Below, piece by piece: positions 1 through 8,774 of a DNA stretch of 64,000 nt. The notes beneath the pieces are model-generated. The model searched no databases. It saw nothing but the letters and a program-made list of their open reading frames with translations, and was not told the DNA's origin. The stretch's first letter is position 1. Every line of letters starts with the position of its first letter. Position numbers and translations under genes: made by a program. This DNA is from Olsenella profusa F0195. GTDB lineage: Bacteria; Actinomycetota; Coriobacteriia; Coriobacteriales; Atopobiaceae. The stretch covers positions 1 to 64,000 of the forward strand of contig NZ_AWEZ01000044.1 of the NCBI RefSeq assembly GCF_000468755.1, written 5' to 3'.

Positions 1-79
1 TGCGGATGTGACAACGGCCTCGTCGGCGCCGCGCATCGGGAGAGATGACGTGGCGCGGCCCCTTTGCTACCATACCCCC

Positions 80-1116
80 ATGGAGACGACCGGCACATAC
101 CGCAACCCCTACGAGGGCGGAAGCCCCTCCGACGTCGGCAGGGCGCTCAGGCGCGCGGGCTTCAGGCAGGCGAACGCCCCCTGTCCCACATGAGCATGAA
201 CTACGTGGAGGGCCCCGACAACGGCGCGCCGCTCGTGCTCGTCCCCGCCCAGATGGGAATATGGCAGACCTACGAGAAGGTGCTCGCCCCGCTGTCCCGG
301 TCGTTCCACGTGTTCGTGGTCGAGGTCCGCGGCCACGGACGAAGCAGCTGGACGCCGGGGGACTACACCTGGAGCTCGATGAGCGGCGACGTTGCGGAGT
401 TCGTCGAGAGCGTCGTGCGTGAGCCAGCAATCGTCTCCGGCAACTCGTCGGGCGGCATCATAGGCCTGTGGTGCGCCAGCCGCGTCGGGCGCTGGGTGAG
501 GGCGCTGGTTCTTGAGGACGCCCCAGTCTTCTGCGTCGAGATGCCGCGCTTCAAGGAGCGAGACAGGTTCACTTATAAGGGTCTCGAACACCTCGTGGAG
601 GCCATCGGCGACGTCGGCGACCGCGACCTGGCCGACTACCTCAGGGGGCAGGTCATGCCGGTGTCCGATACGCGCGTCAAGGAGATGCCGGACTGGTTCG
701 TGGCGTTCGTCTCGAGGAAGCTCAGGCAGACCGAGGGGCGCCGTCCCGGCAGCCCCGTGGCGCTCGACCAGTGGTACCTCCCGGAGGTTCTGAAGCGGCA
801 GTTCCAGTCGCTCAAGACCTTCGACCCCGACTTCGCGCGGGCCTTCGTCGACAGGCGCGTCTACGAGGACTTCAGCCACGAGGCCGCCCTGCGGCAGGTG
901 CGCGTCCCCCTGCTGGTGATGCACGCGGACTGGCGCCGCTACGAGAGATACGGCCTGGTGGGAGCCATGGACGACGACGATGCGCGCCGCATCATGGAGC
1001 TGGTGCCGCATGCGGACTACGTAAGGATACCTGCCAACCACGTCATCCACGCGTTCAAGCCACGCGCGTTCGTGCGAGCAATCGAGGGCTTCGCCGCCGA
1101 GCACGGTCTTTGCTGA
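80..1116 (+). pseudogene. alpha/beta hydrolase, frameshifted near its N-terminus
   Basis: This is an alpha/beta-hydrolase-fold enzyme of unknown substrate. The main frame holds the nucleophile elbow GNSSG (GxSxG) and a C-terminal NHVIHAF stretch that could carry the catalytic His. The best start, ATG at 80, lies in another frame and codes METTGTYRNPYEGG through AGFRQANAPCPT before a TGA. The main frame takes over as MSMNYVEGPDNG at about 190. As I recall relatives, they begin with a similar RNPYEG segment that runs into the NYVEGP block, so I infer a single-base indel at about 180-190. If translation restarts at ATG 190, a protein lacking only a short N-terminal segment could still be made. 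It sits just upstream of a decaying mobilization module. The hydrolase call is firm; the broken state is likely. Confidence 0.65.
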
Positions 1117-1149
1117 CGGCATGCTGGGCGCAGGTCGGGGCTTGAAGCA

Positions 1150-1379
1150 AGCAGCCTATCTCGTGCGCACAACGTACGAGATAGCGCTTGTCGGCACCGG
1201 GGGCCGCGCCCATCGCGCTGCCGCTTCGATGGCGCGTCGCCCCGCACGGATGCCGAGCGGTGGGAGCACGTGCGCGTGCGCACGCGATACGCTCCCTTGC
1301 GGGGGATGCCCCGCGCCCCTGGGAAGCCCGGACGGAGGTCCGGACAAGACGCGCCGCCTCACGACGCCTAGGGGGAACC
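1150..1379. other. candidate oriT / mob leader region
   Basis: This is a non-coding stretch directly upstream of mobC. It contains a 9-bp inverted repeat (CTATCTCGT at 1156-1164 and ACGAGATAG at 1176-1184) and a second one (CCGGAC at 1328-1333 with GTCCGG at 1338-1343). Origins of transfer of mobilizable elements usually lie just upstream of the relaxosome genes and carry such repeats. Position and repeats fit, but no nic site can be identified by eye. The assignment is inference. Confidence 0.35.
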
Positions 1380-1770
1380 ATGGAGAGAATACGGTAGACG
1401 CCTGCACGTGCACGTTGGCGAGGCAGATGTCGAGCGCGCGGACGCGCTAGGCATCACCACGTCCGCGCTCGTGAGGCTGCTCCTGCAGCTGCCGGCGGAG
1501 GGCGTGGCGGCGCGGCGTCACGTGGTGCTCGACCTCGCCTGCGCCAACCGGCTCTACCGTGAGCTCAACCAATGGGGCTACCAGCGGAACCAGGCAGCCC
1601 ACGCCCTGAACCGCATCGCCTACCACCTCAGGCGCGAGGCCATGGACGCATCCGACGTCCTGGAGGAGCTCGCCTCGGTGGGGCGGCAGCTGGAGCGCCT
1701 GCACGAGAGGACGGGCGAGCTCGCCGCACCCGTGCGCAAGGTGGCGGAGGCGCGCCTGCTCTTCCTGTAG
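1380..1770 (+). pseudogene. MobC-like relaxosome accessory protein, probable early frameshift
   Basis: This is a small helical mobilization protein of the MobC type, which helps a relaxase bind oriT. The body (ITTSALVRLLLQLPAEG, then LNQWGYQRNQAAHALNRIA) matches the family layout. A strong ribosome site (GGGGGAACC) precedes ATG at 1380, but that frame reads MERIR and stops at 1395-1397. Skipping one T at 1395 joins it to RRLHVHVGEADVERAD in the MobC frame, so a one-base insertion just after the start is the simplest reading. The only other start is GTG 1408, without a clear ribosome site. It is followed 9 bp later by the relaxase. A diverged second copy lies at about 7640-8000. Confidence 0.6.
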
Positions 1771-1779
1771 GTGCTTCTC

Positions 1780-2946
1780 ATGCCGCTGCTCAAGCCCATA
1801 TCCGGCCACACGTCCTGCAGGGGCGTCTGGCGCTACCTCACCAAGGACGGACGCGCGCTCGCCTCCGACTACCTGAACCTCGACGTTCCCGAGCGCGAGG
1901 GCACCGCCTTCGACTGGGCGGCCACCATGGACGACACCCGCTCACGCTGGCGAAACGACACGCCCTGGGGAAGCAGGCCCTGCCGCACCTACAAGCACTA
2001 CGTGCTCTCGCCAGACCCCAAGGATCATGTGGGCTTAGACGCGCTCCGCGAGCACTTCGGCGACTTCGAGGTAGCCATCGTCTACCACGACGACAACGCC
2101 GGGCATATACCTCATGCCCACGTGGTCGTGAACAACACCAACATCGTCACGGGACGGCGCCTCCAGGACCCCGACCCCAAGGAGCTCAAGCACTCCTTGC
2201 AGCGCTTGGCCGCCGATCGCGGGCTCTCGGACTTCGACAGCGTTGAGAAGAGGGCGTCCGTGCGCGGTCGCGTGCGACCCAGCACGCTGCAGGCAGAGCA
2301 CGTGCGCCGTGCGGAGCGAGAAATCGCCAAGAGGGGCGGCTACTCATGAGTGGCGGACATCCGCGCACGCATCCGCGTGGCGCGCTCCGTCACGAGGAGC
2401 GAGGACGAGTTCAGGGGGCTCCTCAAGAGCCTGAGCGTGGAGGTCGAGGACAACTCCGCCAAGGCACGTCGCCGCGACTGGGTCTTCTCGCTCGCAGGGC
2501 ACCCCACCTGGCGCGTCTCGGGCGAGAGCCTGGGGCTCGGCTACGGGCGCGAGTCGCTCATGCGCGGCTTCTCATTGGGGGCGGCGGGGCATCTCGCGGA
2601 CGCGAGCGAGCGCAGGGTCGCGGAGCTCGCCCGCTCCGCCGTGGAGCTCGGCGACCTCTCGGAGCTCGAAAGGCTCTCCGAGGCGATCTCATGGCTCAAG
2701 GGCAACCGCATCCGCACGGCGGCGGACCTCGCCGCCAAAGGCGCGGGTAACCCCGAAATGGTCGCCTATGTGCAGGGCCTCGGCATCCTCAAGGAAGGCG
2801 CCACAGAGCGGAACCATACACCAAGACCAGCTAAGCCTTTCCCCCGTGCCCAAGGCGCAAGCGTACAGCGCAGCAACGCCATAGAGCACGCGAGCGAGCA
2901 CCAGCACGCACGCCAGCGAGACAACGGAAGGGAAAGCCAGCGATGA
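1780..2946 (+). pseudogene. MobA/VirD2-type relaxase interrupted by in-frame TGA
   Basis: A relaxase nicks oriT and pilots the strand during conjugal mobilization. The N-terminal part starts at ATG 1780 (MPLLKPISGHTSCRG) and carries the metal-binding motif HIPHAHVVVNN. The frame stops at TGA 2347-2349 after KRGGYS, then continues in the same frame as VADIRARIRVARS through DWVFSLAGHPTWRVSGESLG to 2946, with no gap. In relaxases of this type the two halves form one polypeptide of about 390 aa, and a Trp codon (TGG) is plausible at the stop, so I read it as a nonsense mutation. GTG 2350, immediately after the stop, could allow restart of the second half. It overlaps the next gene by 4 bp. Together with the mobC frameshift this suggests the module no longer transfers itself. 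Confidence 0.7.
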
Positions 2947-3518
2947 TCGTGAAGACCTACTACCAGGACGGGTGCACGGATACGTTCGACACCGCCAATC
3001 TCACCGACGCGAGCATGTATCGCGGAAACGTCATCACCAACTGGTCACTCGACCTCTCAGGCGCCATGCGCGAGGGCGGCATGCTGCTTCTCTCCATGCG
3101 CTGGTACCCAGCGCCGGGGCAGGACGCGCCCGCCGAGCCGGAGGGCCTCCCCATAGCCCACAGGCGCGACGGGCTCTGCGTCGTCGTGGCGAACAGCGAG
3201 GACGTGCCGCAGCTTTCCATGGTGACGGTGGACGGCGAGCTCGCGCTCCTGCGCGTGGGAGACGGCCTCGTGGACTGCAACCGCCTCGCCTGGGCATCGC
3301 GCATCGCCGACGGGCTGCCCACTCAGGCGGTCTCTGCGCATCGCACGCTCAGCGTGCTTGTGAGTGATGGTACGGATGGCATCGACGTGGAAGCCGAAGT
3401 ATGCCGCCTGATGGGCTTCGATCCTGCAACGTATGCACTTGTGGAAGAAGTATCGGAGATTGCATATACCGATAGAGCGGATATTGATGACAGGCTCGGC
3501 GAGGATCCACCTACCTAG
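2943..3518 (+). CDS. hypothetical protein of the mobilizable element (191 aa)
   Basis: The function is not recognised. The protein is acidic and soluble-looking, starts MIVKTYYQDGCTDTFD, and overlaps the relaxase end by 4 bp, so it was probably part of the mob operon. It has a mid region rich in short hydrophobic strands (GMLLLSMRWYPAP, GLCVVVANSED) and a helical C-terminus (ACRLMGFDPATY-like region with EVCRLMGFD). No membrane segment, signal peptide or catalytic motif is visible. ATG 2943 is preceded by a GGAAAG ribosome site. It is probably a conserved accessory gene of Coriobacterial mobile elements, judging from position only. Confidence 0.6.
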   Translation: MIVKTYYQDGCTDTFDTANLTDASMYRGNVITNWSLDLSGAMREGGMLLLSMRWYPAPGQDAPAEPEGLPIAHRRDGLCVVVANSEDVPQLSMVTVDGELALLRVGDGLVDCNRLAWASRIADGLPTQAVSAHRTLSVLVSDGTDGIDVEAEVCRLMGFDPATYALVEEVSEIAYTDRADIDDRLGEDPPT

Positions 3519-3589
3519 AAGTGCGTATAGCATGACATTACAAATGCAATAATTTCTCCTGAAGCAAAGTGCGTCCATCAGGAGTCACC

Positions 3590-5848
3590 ATGCACGTTAA
3601 CGATGAAGACAGGCCCGAAGTACAGTTTTCTTTCGAGAAATTGCAAGCGCTTCCACCTGGTACGACGGATGATTTAGGTGCCCAAGGGCAAGATGAGCCC
3701 ATGCATGTCGAGTTCGACAAGAGCGTCGACAAAGCAGAGCGAGAAGACTACATCATCGCTGCGGCTATAGGTGCTTCGACAGGTGTACTCAATATTTTCT
3801 GGCAAAAGCAGTTCGATTTGTCCGAAGCCCACACATGGGGCAAGGAGAAAGTAGAGGACTTCGTCTTCAATATCGCGAAGGGCGCGGGGTTCAAGTCGGA
3901 CGGGAAAGACCTGAAGGACGCGGTCCGTTTCCTTGAGGATACGTTTCCCCTTGCAAGCGACAAACTGACTCCCGAGTTCGGCGGTGGCCTCCAGCATCAC
4001 CTGAGGGACTTCGCCCATCACCCCTCACCTGTCGGCCTTCTCATGTCGATACTTGCCCAGTTCACGGGCAAGGGCTATGGCACTGATACGAGCGGCGCTT
4101 TCGTGATATTCGACCTCCCAGCAGACGCCCTCATAGGGAAGACCTTCCCTGAGAAATTGTTCTACGGAACGATCATCTGGGCGGGGCACTTGGTGAGCGA
4201 CATGGCTGGATCAAGCGGGACATTGGGCGAGGGCACTGGCATACCTGGCCCGATCCTTTCGTTCTTAAAGGAGCTCTCAGCGCTTCCCGTCTTCAAGAAC
4301 GAGGGAGCAGACAACGCCTTCTCCAAATGGATCTCGAAGCTGTTCAACGGTACGTTGGTTCGCGATGCGGACGGCAAACCCATTCGCGTCGACTTCAGAA
4401 CCGAGCTTGGAGTTGCCGATCAGGTGCTCTCGCAGGCGAAATCAGTTATAGCCAACGAGTGCCTCGTCAGGGGCTATTACTTCCTGAGTCGCCTGAAGGA
4501 CGAGCTCTCGCGTAACGATGTGCGGTCATTAAAAGACCTCGAGAGCATAGATGTGAAGAGGATGATCCCGACCAATGAGCGCTCTCTTGTTCGCATGCTC
4601 ACTATCTCTAGTTCTGTGTTTGTCCTTACCAACTTGGGAATTGCTGTATGTAAGGCCGCCGTAACGTCCAGGGGCGATGCCAAGAGGTTTGCAGGCGGGA
4701 TACTTCTCAATCTGAATTTCATCGGAATTGGCCGAATGGCGGTAGCCATCGCAAGCGACTCTAAGTACATCGCCGAGGACTTGAAGGACTATCTCAATAA
4801 GCGCGCTGAGGAGATGAATACGTTTACGGAGGACTTCAAGCTGCTCAGGCTGAATGACCGAGAGACGCGCCTTCTGTTCTCTTACCAGGTAATCGCTGTC
4901 GAAAAAGATATCGAACTTACTAAGAACAGAGATCAAAGCGCTGCAAAGAGCGACTGGCTTGAAGAGTTCAAGACTGGGCAGGCGGGCCAGATGGGCCGCG
5001 ATGCGGCAACATACTTCCTCGATGAGGAGAATGCGGCAGAAGAGATGCAGAAAGCTGCCGATGAGGACACCTCCTCGTGGACAACGCTGCTTGCCTTGGA
5101 GCTCTTGCTCTTCCAGCCGTACTATCCCTTCGATGACGACTGGAAAGAGCGCCTGAAAGGCGCCAAATACAAGAACGATTATGCGGAGAAGGATTTCCCC
5201 AATGCACAAGGCGTCATCGATAAGAAGAAAATCGATGAGGTAAAGAAAGCCTACAAGCGCTTTACGGGTTTGCTTACTGGCACAAGGACCAGGACGGCGA
5301 TCATTGCAGGGGGCACAGTTGCGGTTGGTATTGCGACAGCGGGCACCGCGTATGTTCTCGCCCCATTCATTGCACCCGCAATTGCCGGAGAAGCGGTTGC
5401 AGGGCTATCTGGTGCGGCTCTCACCAGCGCGAGCCTTGCCGCCGTCGGCGGCGGATCGCTTGCCGCGGGCGGCCTGGGAATGGCGGGCGGCACGGCGATA
5501 ATCACCGGTGGAGGCGCCTTGCTGGGCATGGCCACCACAGGCGGTGCTGCACTTATCAGCGGTCTTGGCGAGCATGCAGAGCAATATGCCCTGAACCAGT
5601 GCGCACAGCTCCTCACGGTCTGCCAACAGCTGCCTAGGGACGACAACTCGCCGAGCGCCTTTATACTCCATGTAAAAGACCATATCGAGCGAGTCCGCGA
5701 CAAATGCCTTGAGAATATCGAAGCTGAGAAGGCGAAGGGCAAAGAGGGCAACAAGAAGTCAATCAAGTCAATGACCAAGGCAGCCAAGTACCTGGAGAGG
5801 TGCGCAAAGGAGCTGCAAAAACTAGCGGACAGTACTTCCGAGGCATAA
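3590..5848 (+). CDS. large unknown protein with glycine-rich hydrophobic region (752 aa)
   Basis: The function is unknown. ATG 3590 has a CAGGAG ribosome site; an earlier in-frame start does not. Layout: an N-terminal region opening DKAEREDYIIAAAIGAS, a block with FAHHPSPVGLLMSILAQF, LVSDMAGSSG and GTGIPGPILSFLKELSALP at about residues 145-230, a helical middle with a hydrophobic stretch (SSVFVLTNLGIAVCKAA), then from about 565 to 670 an Ala/Gly-rich hydrophobic region with glycine-zipper-like repeats (TVAVGIATAGTAYVLAP, GGGSLAAGGLGMAGG), and a charged Lys-rich C-terminal helix. The glycine-zipper segment suggests membrane association. A membrane-anchored 200-aa protein follows after 7 bp, so the two form a cassette. 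Codon use is more AT-rich than the flanking mob genes, consistent with a transferred cargo module. A defence or toxin role is speculation. Confidence 0.75.
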   Translation: MHVNDEDRPEVQFSFEKLQALPPGTTDDLGAQGQDEPMHVEFDKSVDKAEREDYIIAAAIGASTGVLNIFWQKQFDLSEAHTWGKEKVEDFVFNIAKGAGFKSDGKDLKDAVRFLEDTFPLASDKLTPEFGGGLQHHLRDFAHHPSPVGLLMSILAQFTGKGYGTDTSGAFVIFDLPADALIGKTFPEKLFYGTIIWAGHLVSDMAGSSGTLGEGTGIPGPILSFLKELSALPVFKNEGADNAFSKWISKLFNGTLVRDADGKPIRVDFRTELGVADQVLSQAKSVIANECLVRGYYFLSRLKDELSRNDVRSLKDLESIDVKRMIPTNERSLVRMLTISSSVFVLTNLGIAVCKAAVTSRGDAKRFAGGILLNLNFIGIGRMAVAIASDSKYIAEDLKDYLNKRAEEMNTFTEDFKLLRLNDRETRLLFSYQVIAVEKDIELTKNRDQSAAKSDWLEEFKTGQAGQMGRDAATYFLDEENAAEEMQKAADEDTSSWTTLLALELLLFQPYYPFDDDWKERLKGAKYKNDYAEKDFPNAQGVIDKKKIDEVKKAYKRFTGLLTGTRTRTAIIAGGTVAVGIATAGTAYVLAPFIAPAIAGEAVAGLSGAALTSASLAAVGGGSLAAGGLGMAGGTAIITGGGALLGMATTGGAALISGLGEHAEQYALNQCAQLLTVCQQLPRDDNSPSAFILHVKDHIERVRDKCLENIEAEKAKGKEGNKKSIKSMTKAAKYLERCAKELQKLADSTSEA

Positions 5849-5855
5849 AACAACT

Positions 5856-6458
5856 ATGGATGCGTATATCGGAACTTTAATCGGCGGGTTAATCGGCTTC
5901 CTATCCAGCCTGGGCGTTCAAATTGTAATGAGGGCATTCGACCGCAAAGGGAAGCTGGGCTTTTACAACCGTAGAAACTCAGCGTTCTCGCAAGGATGGG
6001 GATTCTTCTCTGCAGACGGAAAGATAACACTCGTTGTCCCGCTGGAGCTTGAATGCCAAAACACCAGCAATGTCACCCGTGTCGTTCGAGACGTCTCGCT
6101 CTCTCTATGGCGGAACGGAGTCGAAGTGTCACGCATGAGACAGACGCAGGGCATCTATAACGAGCACAAGCGTAATGGAAAGGTTGAATCTAGGGACAGT
6201 TTTGCTCTAGGCGATGTGAACGGGTCTTATTCTCTAGTAGTGCCGCCCAGGTCCATAAAGAAGATGAACTGCTTTTTCACATGTAGGAAGGAACAGGACA
6301 CTCAAGATACTATCTTCGATGAGATTCGAATATCCTGCTACGACGAGCGCGATCACCTGTATCGCTCACAACTAATGGAGTTTGACGGCAATTGGAAAGA
6401 ACGCTCGATACCGATGGAAGATGCGTGGACAAAAATAAACTTTCAGCGGATACGGTAG
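5856..6458 (+). CDS. membrane-anchored hypothetical protein (200 aa)
   Basis: The function is unknown. The N-terminus is one hydrophobic helix (MDAYIGTLIGGLIGFLSSL, continuing GVQIVMRAF), followed by a positively charged stretch and a predicted beta-rich domain of about 160 aa (ITLVVPLELECQNTSN, RVVRDVSLSLWRNG, SYSLVVPPRSIKKMN). This looks like a single-pass protein with an immunoglobulin-like or jelly-roll-like soluble domain. It starts 7 bp after the 752-aa gene and ends before a perfect hairpin terminator, so the two genes form a two-gene operon. It could be a partner or an immunity factor for its neighbour. That is inference from context only. Confidence 0.7.
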   Translation: MDAYIGTLIGGLIGFLSSLGVQIVMRAFDRKGKLGFYNRRNSAFSQGWGFFSADGKITLVVPLELECQNTSNVTRVVRDVSLSLWRNGVEVSRMRQTQGIYNEHKRNGKVESRDSFALGDVNGSYSLVVPPRSIKKMNCFFTCRKEQDTQDTIFDEIRISCYDERDHLYRSQLMEFDGNWKERSIPMEDAWTKINFQRIR

Positions 6459-6506
6459 CGGCGAATTTCTATACGGCTGCTAGATAGCATCACGGTACGT
6501 AACATC

Positions 6507-6534
6507 AAGGGCCTTCCTACTAAGGAAGGCCCTT
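6507..6534 (+). terminator. intrinsic terminator (perfect 11-bp stem)
   Basis: AAGGGCCTTCC (6507-6517) pairs perfectly with GGAAGGCCCTT (6524-6534) across a 6-nt loop. It ends the two-gene cassette on the plus strand and lies at the 3' side of the minus-strand surface protein remnant, so it may act in both directions. Confidence 0.75.
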
Positions 6535-6645
6535 GCTTAACGCTCCCGTTCCTCAGCCCGAGACGCTGCACCGGACGCCCTACAACAGGCGTAGGCGGCG
6601 AGCGCCGCGAAGCCGGAGAGGAGGCCGGCTATGTAGGCGACGATG

Positions 6646-7600
6646 CTAGGCCTCCTCTCCCTCGTCCTCCTCGCGGCGGTCTGAGCCGATGCTGCGCGCG
6701 ATGCCGATGACTGTGGCGGCGCAACACGCAGCAGCCAGGGCGCAGATGCCCGCAATCGGCAGTTCGTCTCCCGTCTGGGGGAGCTTGCCGCCGGGAGTCG
6801 GCGCCTCGGGAGTCTCGGGTGGCACGAGCCTCACGGCCTGCCCCTCGTCGTTCACGTTGGCGTGCGACGCGACCTCCTGGCCTTCCAAGGTAAGCGACTC
6901 GAAGGCCACGACCGCGTGCCCTGAGAGCTCCGCACCATTGAAGGTGAAGGCGACCTCCTGCGTGCCGTCCGCCGCATCGGGCACGAAGGCCACGGTGGAG
7001 GTGACGGCCCTGCCGTCCGAGCGGACGGGCTCGCCGGTCTCCTTGTCCACGAGTGTGCCGGTGAGCGTGTACTCCCTGCCGGGCGTGAGCCCCGTGTAGG
7101 AGACGGTGTCCACGATGGTCACCGAGTCGTCGGCAACGGCCTCGTGGTCACCGTCGTCCGCATCGGTCGCCTCGGTGCGCACGCCAGGCGCGGGAGGCGT
7201 CTCCGTGGGCGGAGCGTCGTTGGTGAGCGTGCCCAGGTCCACGGTCACGCTGTCGCGGTAGACCGAGACGTCGAAGGCCGGAATGAGCGCACGGTCCGCA
7301 TTGGCGTCGCAGCGCTGCTCCTCCACGGTGTAGGTGTCGTAGGGCAGGGCTCCTTCGCGTCGTCGGAGTCGGATGCGCCGAATCGCATGCCGGAACGTGC
7401 CATGCCGCCGTTGGTGTCCTGCGTGTACGGGTTCCAACTCGCCGCCGTGGAGGCCTGGCCGTTGCCGTCGGTCACGATCACATGGCTCTCGCCCGTGGTC
7501 TTGCTGGTCACCTTGAACGGCACGCCGGCGAGTCGCTGCTGGGTGCCGTCCGCCACCTTCACGAGCTCCAGGCCGCCGCGCAGCACCTGCTATATTCGCT
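6646..7600 (-). pseudogene. VaFE/Cna-B-type LPXTG surface protein, 5'-truncated and frameshifted
   Basis: This is the C-terminal part of a sortase-anchored, pilin-like wall protein. Reading on the minus strand, a Cna-B-like repeat (LELVKVADGTQQRLAGVPF, then TSKTTGESHVIVTDGNGQ) ends in one frame at about 7350. A second frame continues with GALPYDTYTVEEQRC, a VaFE-type repeat (VTIVDTVSYTGLTPGREY, KETGEPVRSDGRAVTST), then LPQTGD, a membrane helix and an acidic/basic tail. The LPQTGD motif is the sortase site. The two parts need a frameshift at about 7340-7360, and there is no start or signal peptide upstream of about 7600. Intact relatives are far longer. It is non-functional as it stands. Confidence 0.8.
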
Positions 7601-7639
7601 AACGTAGGAAGTCGACGGAACGCTCAACAAGTTTTCGAC

Positions 7640-8000
7640 AGTTCGCCCATGGGCATGCTGACCACCCGCGAGGGGCCCACCAGGGGCCCAGCCAACAGGA
7701 CTACCAGAGGAACCAGGCCACCCATGCCGCAGGCCGCATCTCCCAATCACCTTGGTTGAGCGTGAGACGATGAGCGCCGCAGACGTCCCCAACGAGCCCG
7801 CCTCCACAGGAAGGCAGCCGGCGCATCTGCGCAACGCAACAACGACGCTCACGGCACCTGTGTGCAAGGCCGCCGGGTCGTGCAGCCTCTTGCTGCAGGA
7901 GCCGGCCGCCCCGCTCATCAAGCCCATATCCGGTCATATGTCCCGCTGCGCATGTAGGTAATTCACCAAGGCCACCGCGCGTTCGGCCGCGAAGCCCGGG
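7640..8000 (+). pseudogene. degraded second copy of the mobC-relaxase junction
   Basis: The DNA around 7701-7735 (TACCAGAGGAACCAGGCCAC) matches the mobC stretch at about 1578-1600 (TACCAGCGGAACCAGGCAGC). Further on, the translated segment APVCKAAGSCSLLLQ and PLIKPISGHMSR matches the end of mobC (APVRKVAEARLLFL) and the relaxase start (PLLKPISGHTSC). Here the mobC stop is lost and the relaxase dies after about 15 codons. This is a relic of a related mobilizable element, so the 1.4-8.0 kb region carries two mob copies in the same orientation. Confidence 0.7.
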
Positions 8001-8081
8001 CGGCCTTCCAAGGTGCTCAGACGCCAACGGCCCTACAATGACGTCAATGCAAATCAAAGCGTTACAGAATGGACGGTGACC

Positions 8082-8759
8082 ATGGACCAGCCGGAGTCTA
8101 CCCCACAACTGCGCCAGCCTCAGTCTCAGTATCCGCAACAGGACCAGGCACCCCATCAGCAGGGTCAGCTCGGCAAGACGTCATGTCGGGCGCCATACCA
8201 GCAGTCTGCCGGATGCGCTCCGTCACAACGGCCATTCCAACATCCAGTCACCCCGCCAGCGACCAAGTCCCAACGTGCCCCCATCCAATGGGGAATGCTG
8301 GCGCTGGGTATCGTCATGCTCGTCCTCGCATGCTGCAGCATCTACTTCTTCGTTGATACCTACAATACCGAGATGCGGCTCAACGGCATGCATGAGTCGG
8401 GGTCGTCCTACCTCGCCGTCAGCATAGGCTACATGTTCGGTCTGATGTTTGCTGCCTTCTCCTTTCCCGCCATCGGGTCTCTCACGTTGTTTCACCGCAT
8501 CACACCAGTCCGCGTCATCGTCAACGCCGTGTTCGCCGCACCCATGCTGATGTTGGCCTTCTCCATGCTCGGCATAGCCGTTTCCGCCATCGCGTCGTCC
8601 AGCATCATGGGTCCCCTGCCAGTCCTGGAAAGCATTGAGTTCCTTGTCTTCGTTGTAATCCCTTTCGTTTACACCGTTTGCCTGGTGGCATGCGGGATGC
8701 GCCTGAGGCGTGAGCAAATGGCGAGGTGCCGCGCGCACGACCCCTCGCCCGCGGCGTAG
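8082..8759 (+). CDS. small multi-pass membrane protein with Gln/Pro-rich N-terminus
   Basis: The function is unknown. The N-terminal 75 residues are a low-complexity Gln/Pro-rich cytoplasmic tail (repeated PQ and QQ). About four hydrophobic helices follow: WGMLALGIVMLVLACCSIYF, a segment around YLAVSIGYMFGLMFAAFSF, VIVNAVFAAPMLMLAFSML and EFLVFVVIPFVYTVCLVA. A short Arg-rich C-terminus ends it. Disordered Pro/Gln tail plus four helices is common in actinobacterial DUF4190- or DUF4870-like proteins, but I cannot place this one. ATG 8082 (MDQPESTP) is preferred over the longer 8013 start because the extension is not protein-like. It sits alone between mob relics and a repeat element. Confidence 0.65.
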   Translation: MDQPESTPQLRQPQSQYPQQDQAPHQQGQLGKTSCRAPYQQSAGCAPSQRPFQHPVTPPATKSQRAPIQWGMLALGIVMLVLACCSIYFFVDTYNTEMRLNGMHESGSSYLAVSIGYMFGLMFAAFSFPAIGSLTLFHRITPVRVIVNAVFAAPMLMLAFSMLGIAVSAIASSSIMGPLPVLESIEFLVFVVIPFVYTVCLVACGMRLRREQMARCRAHDPSPAA

Positions 8760-8774
8760 GCGTGGGCATCTCGA

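Noticed and set aside
6537-6755. 72-codon minus-strand frame with a membrane-like helix
   Set aside because: It lies out of frame over the C-terminal end of the surface protein relic and has no ribosome site; the hydrophobic stretch falls beyond the true stop.
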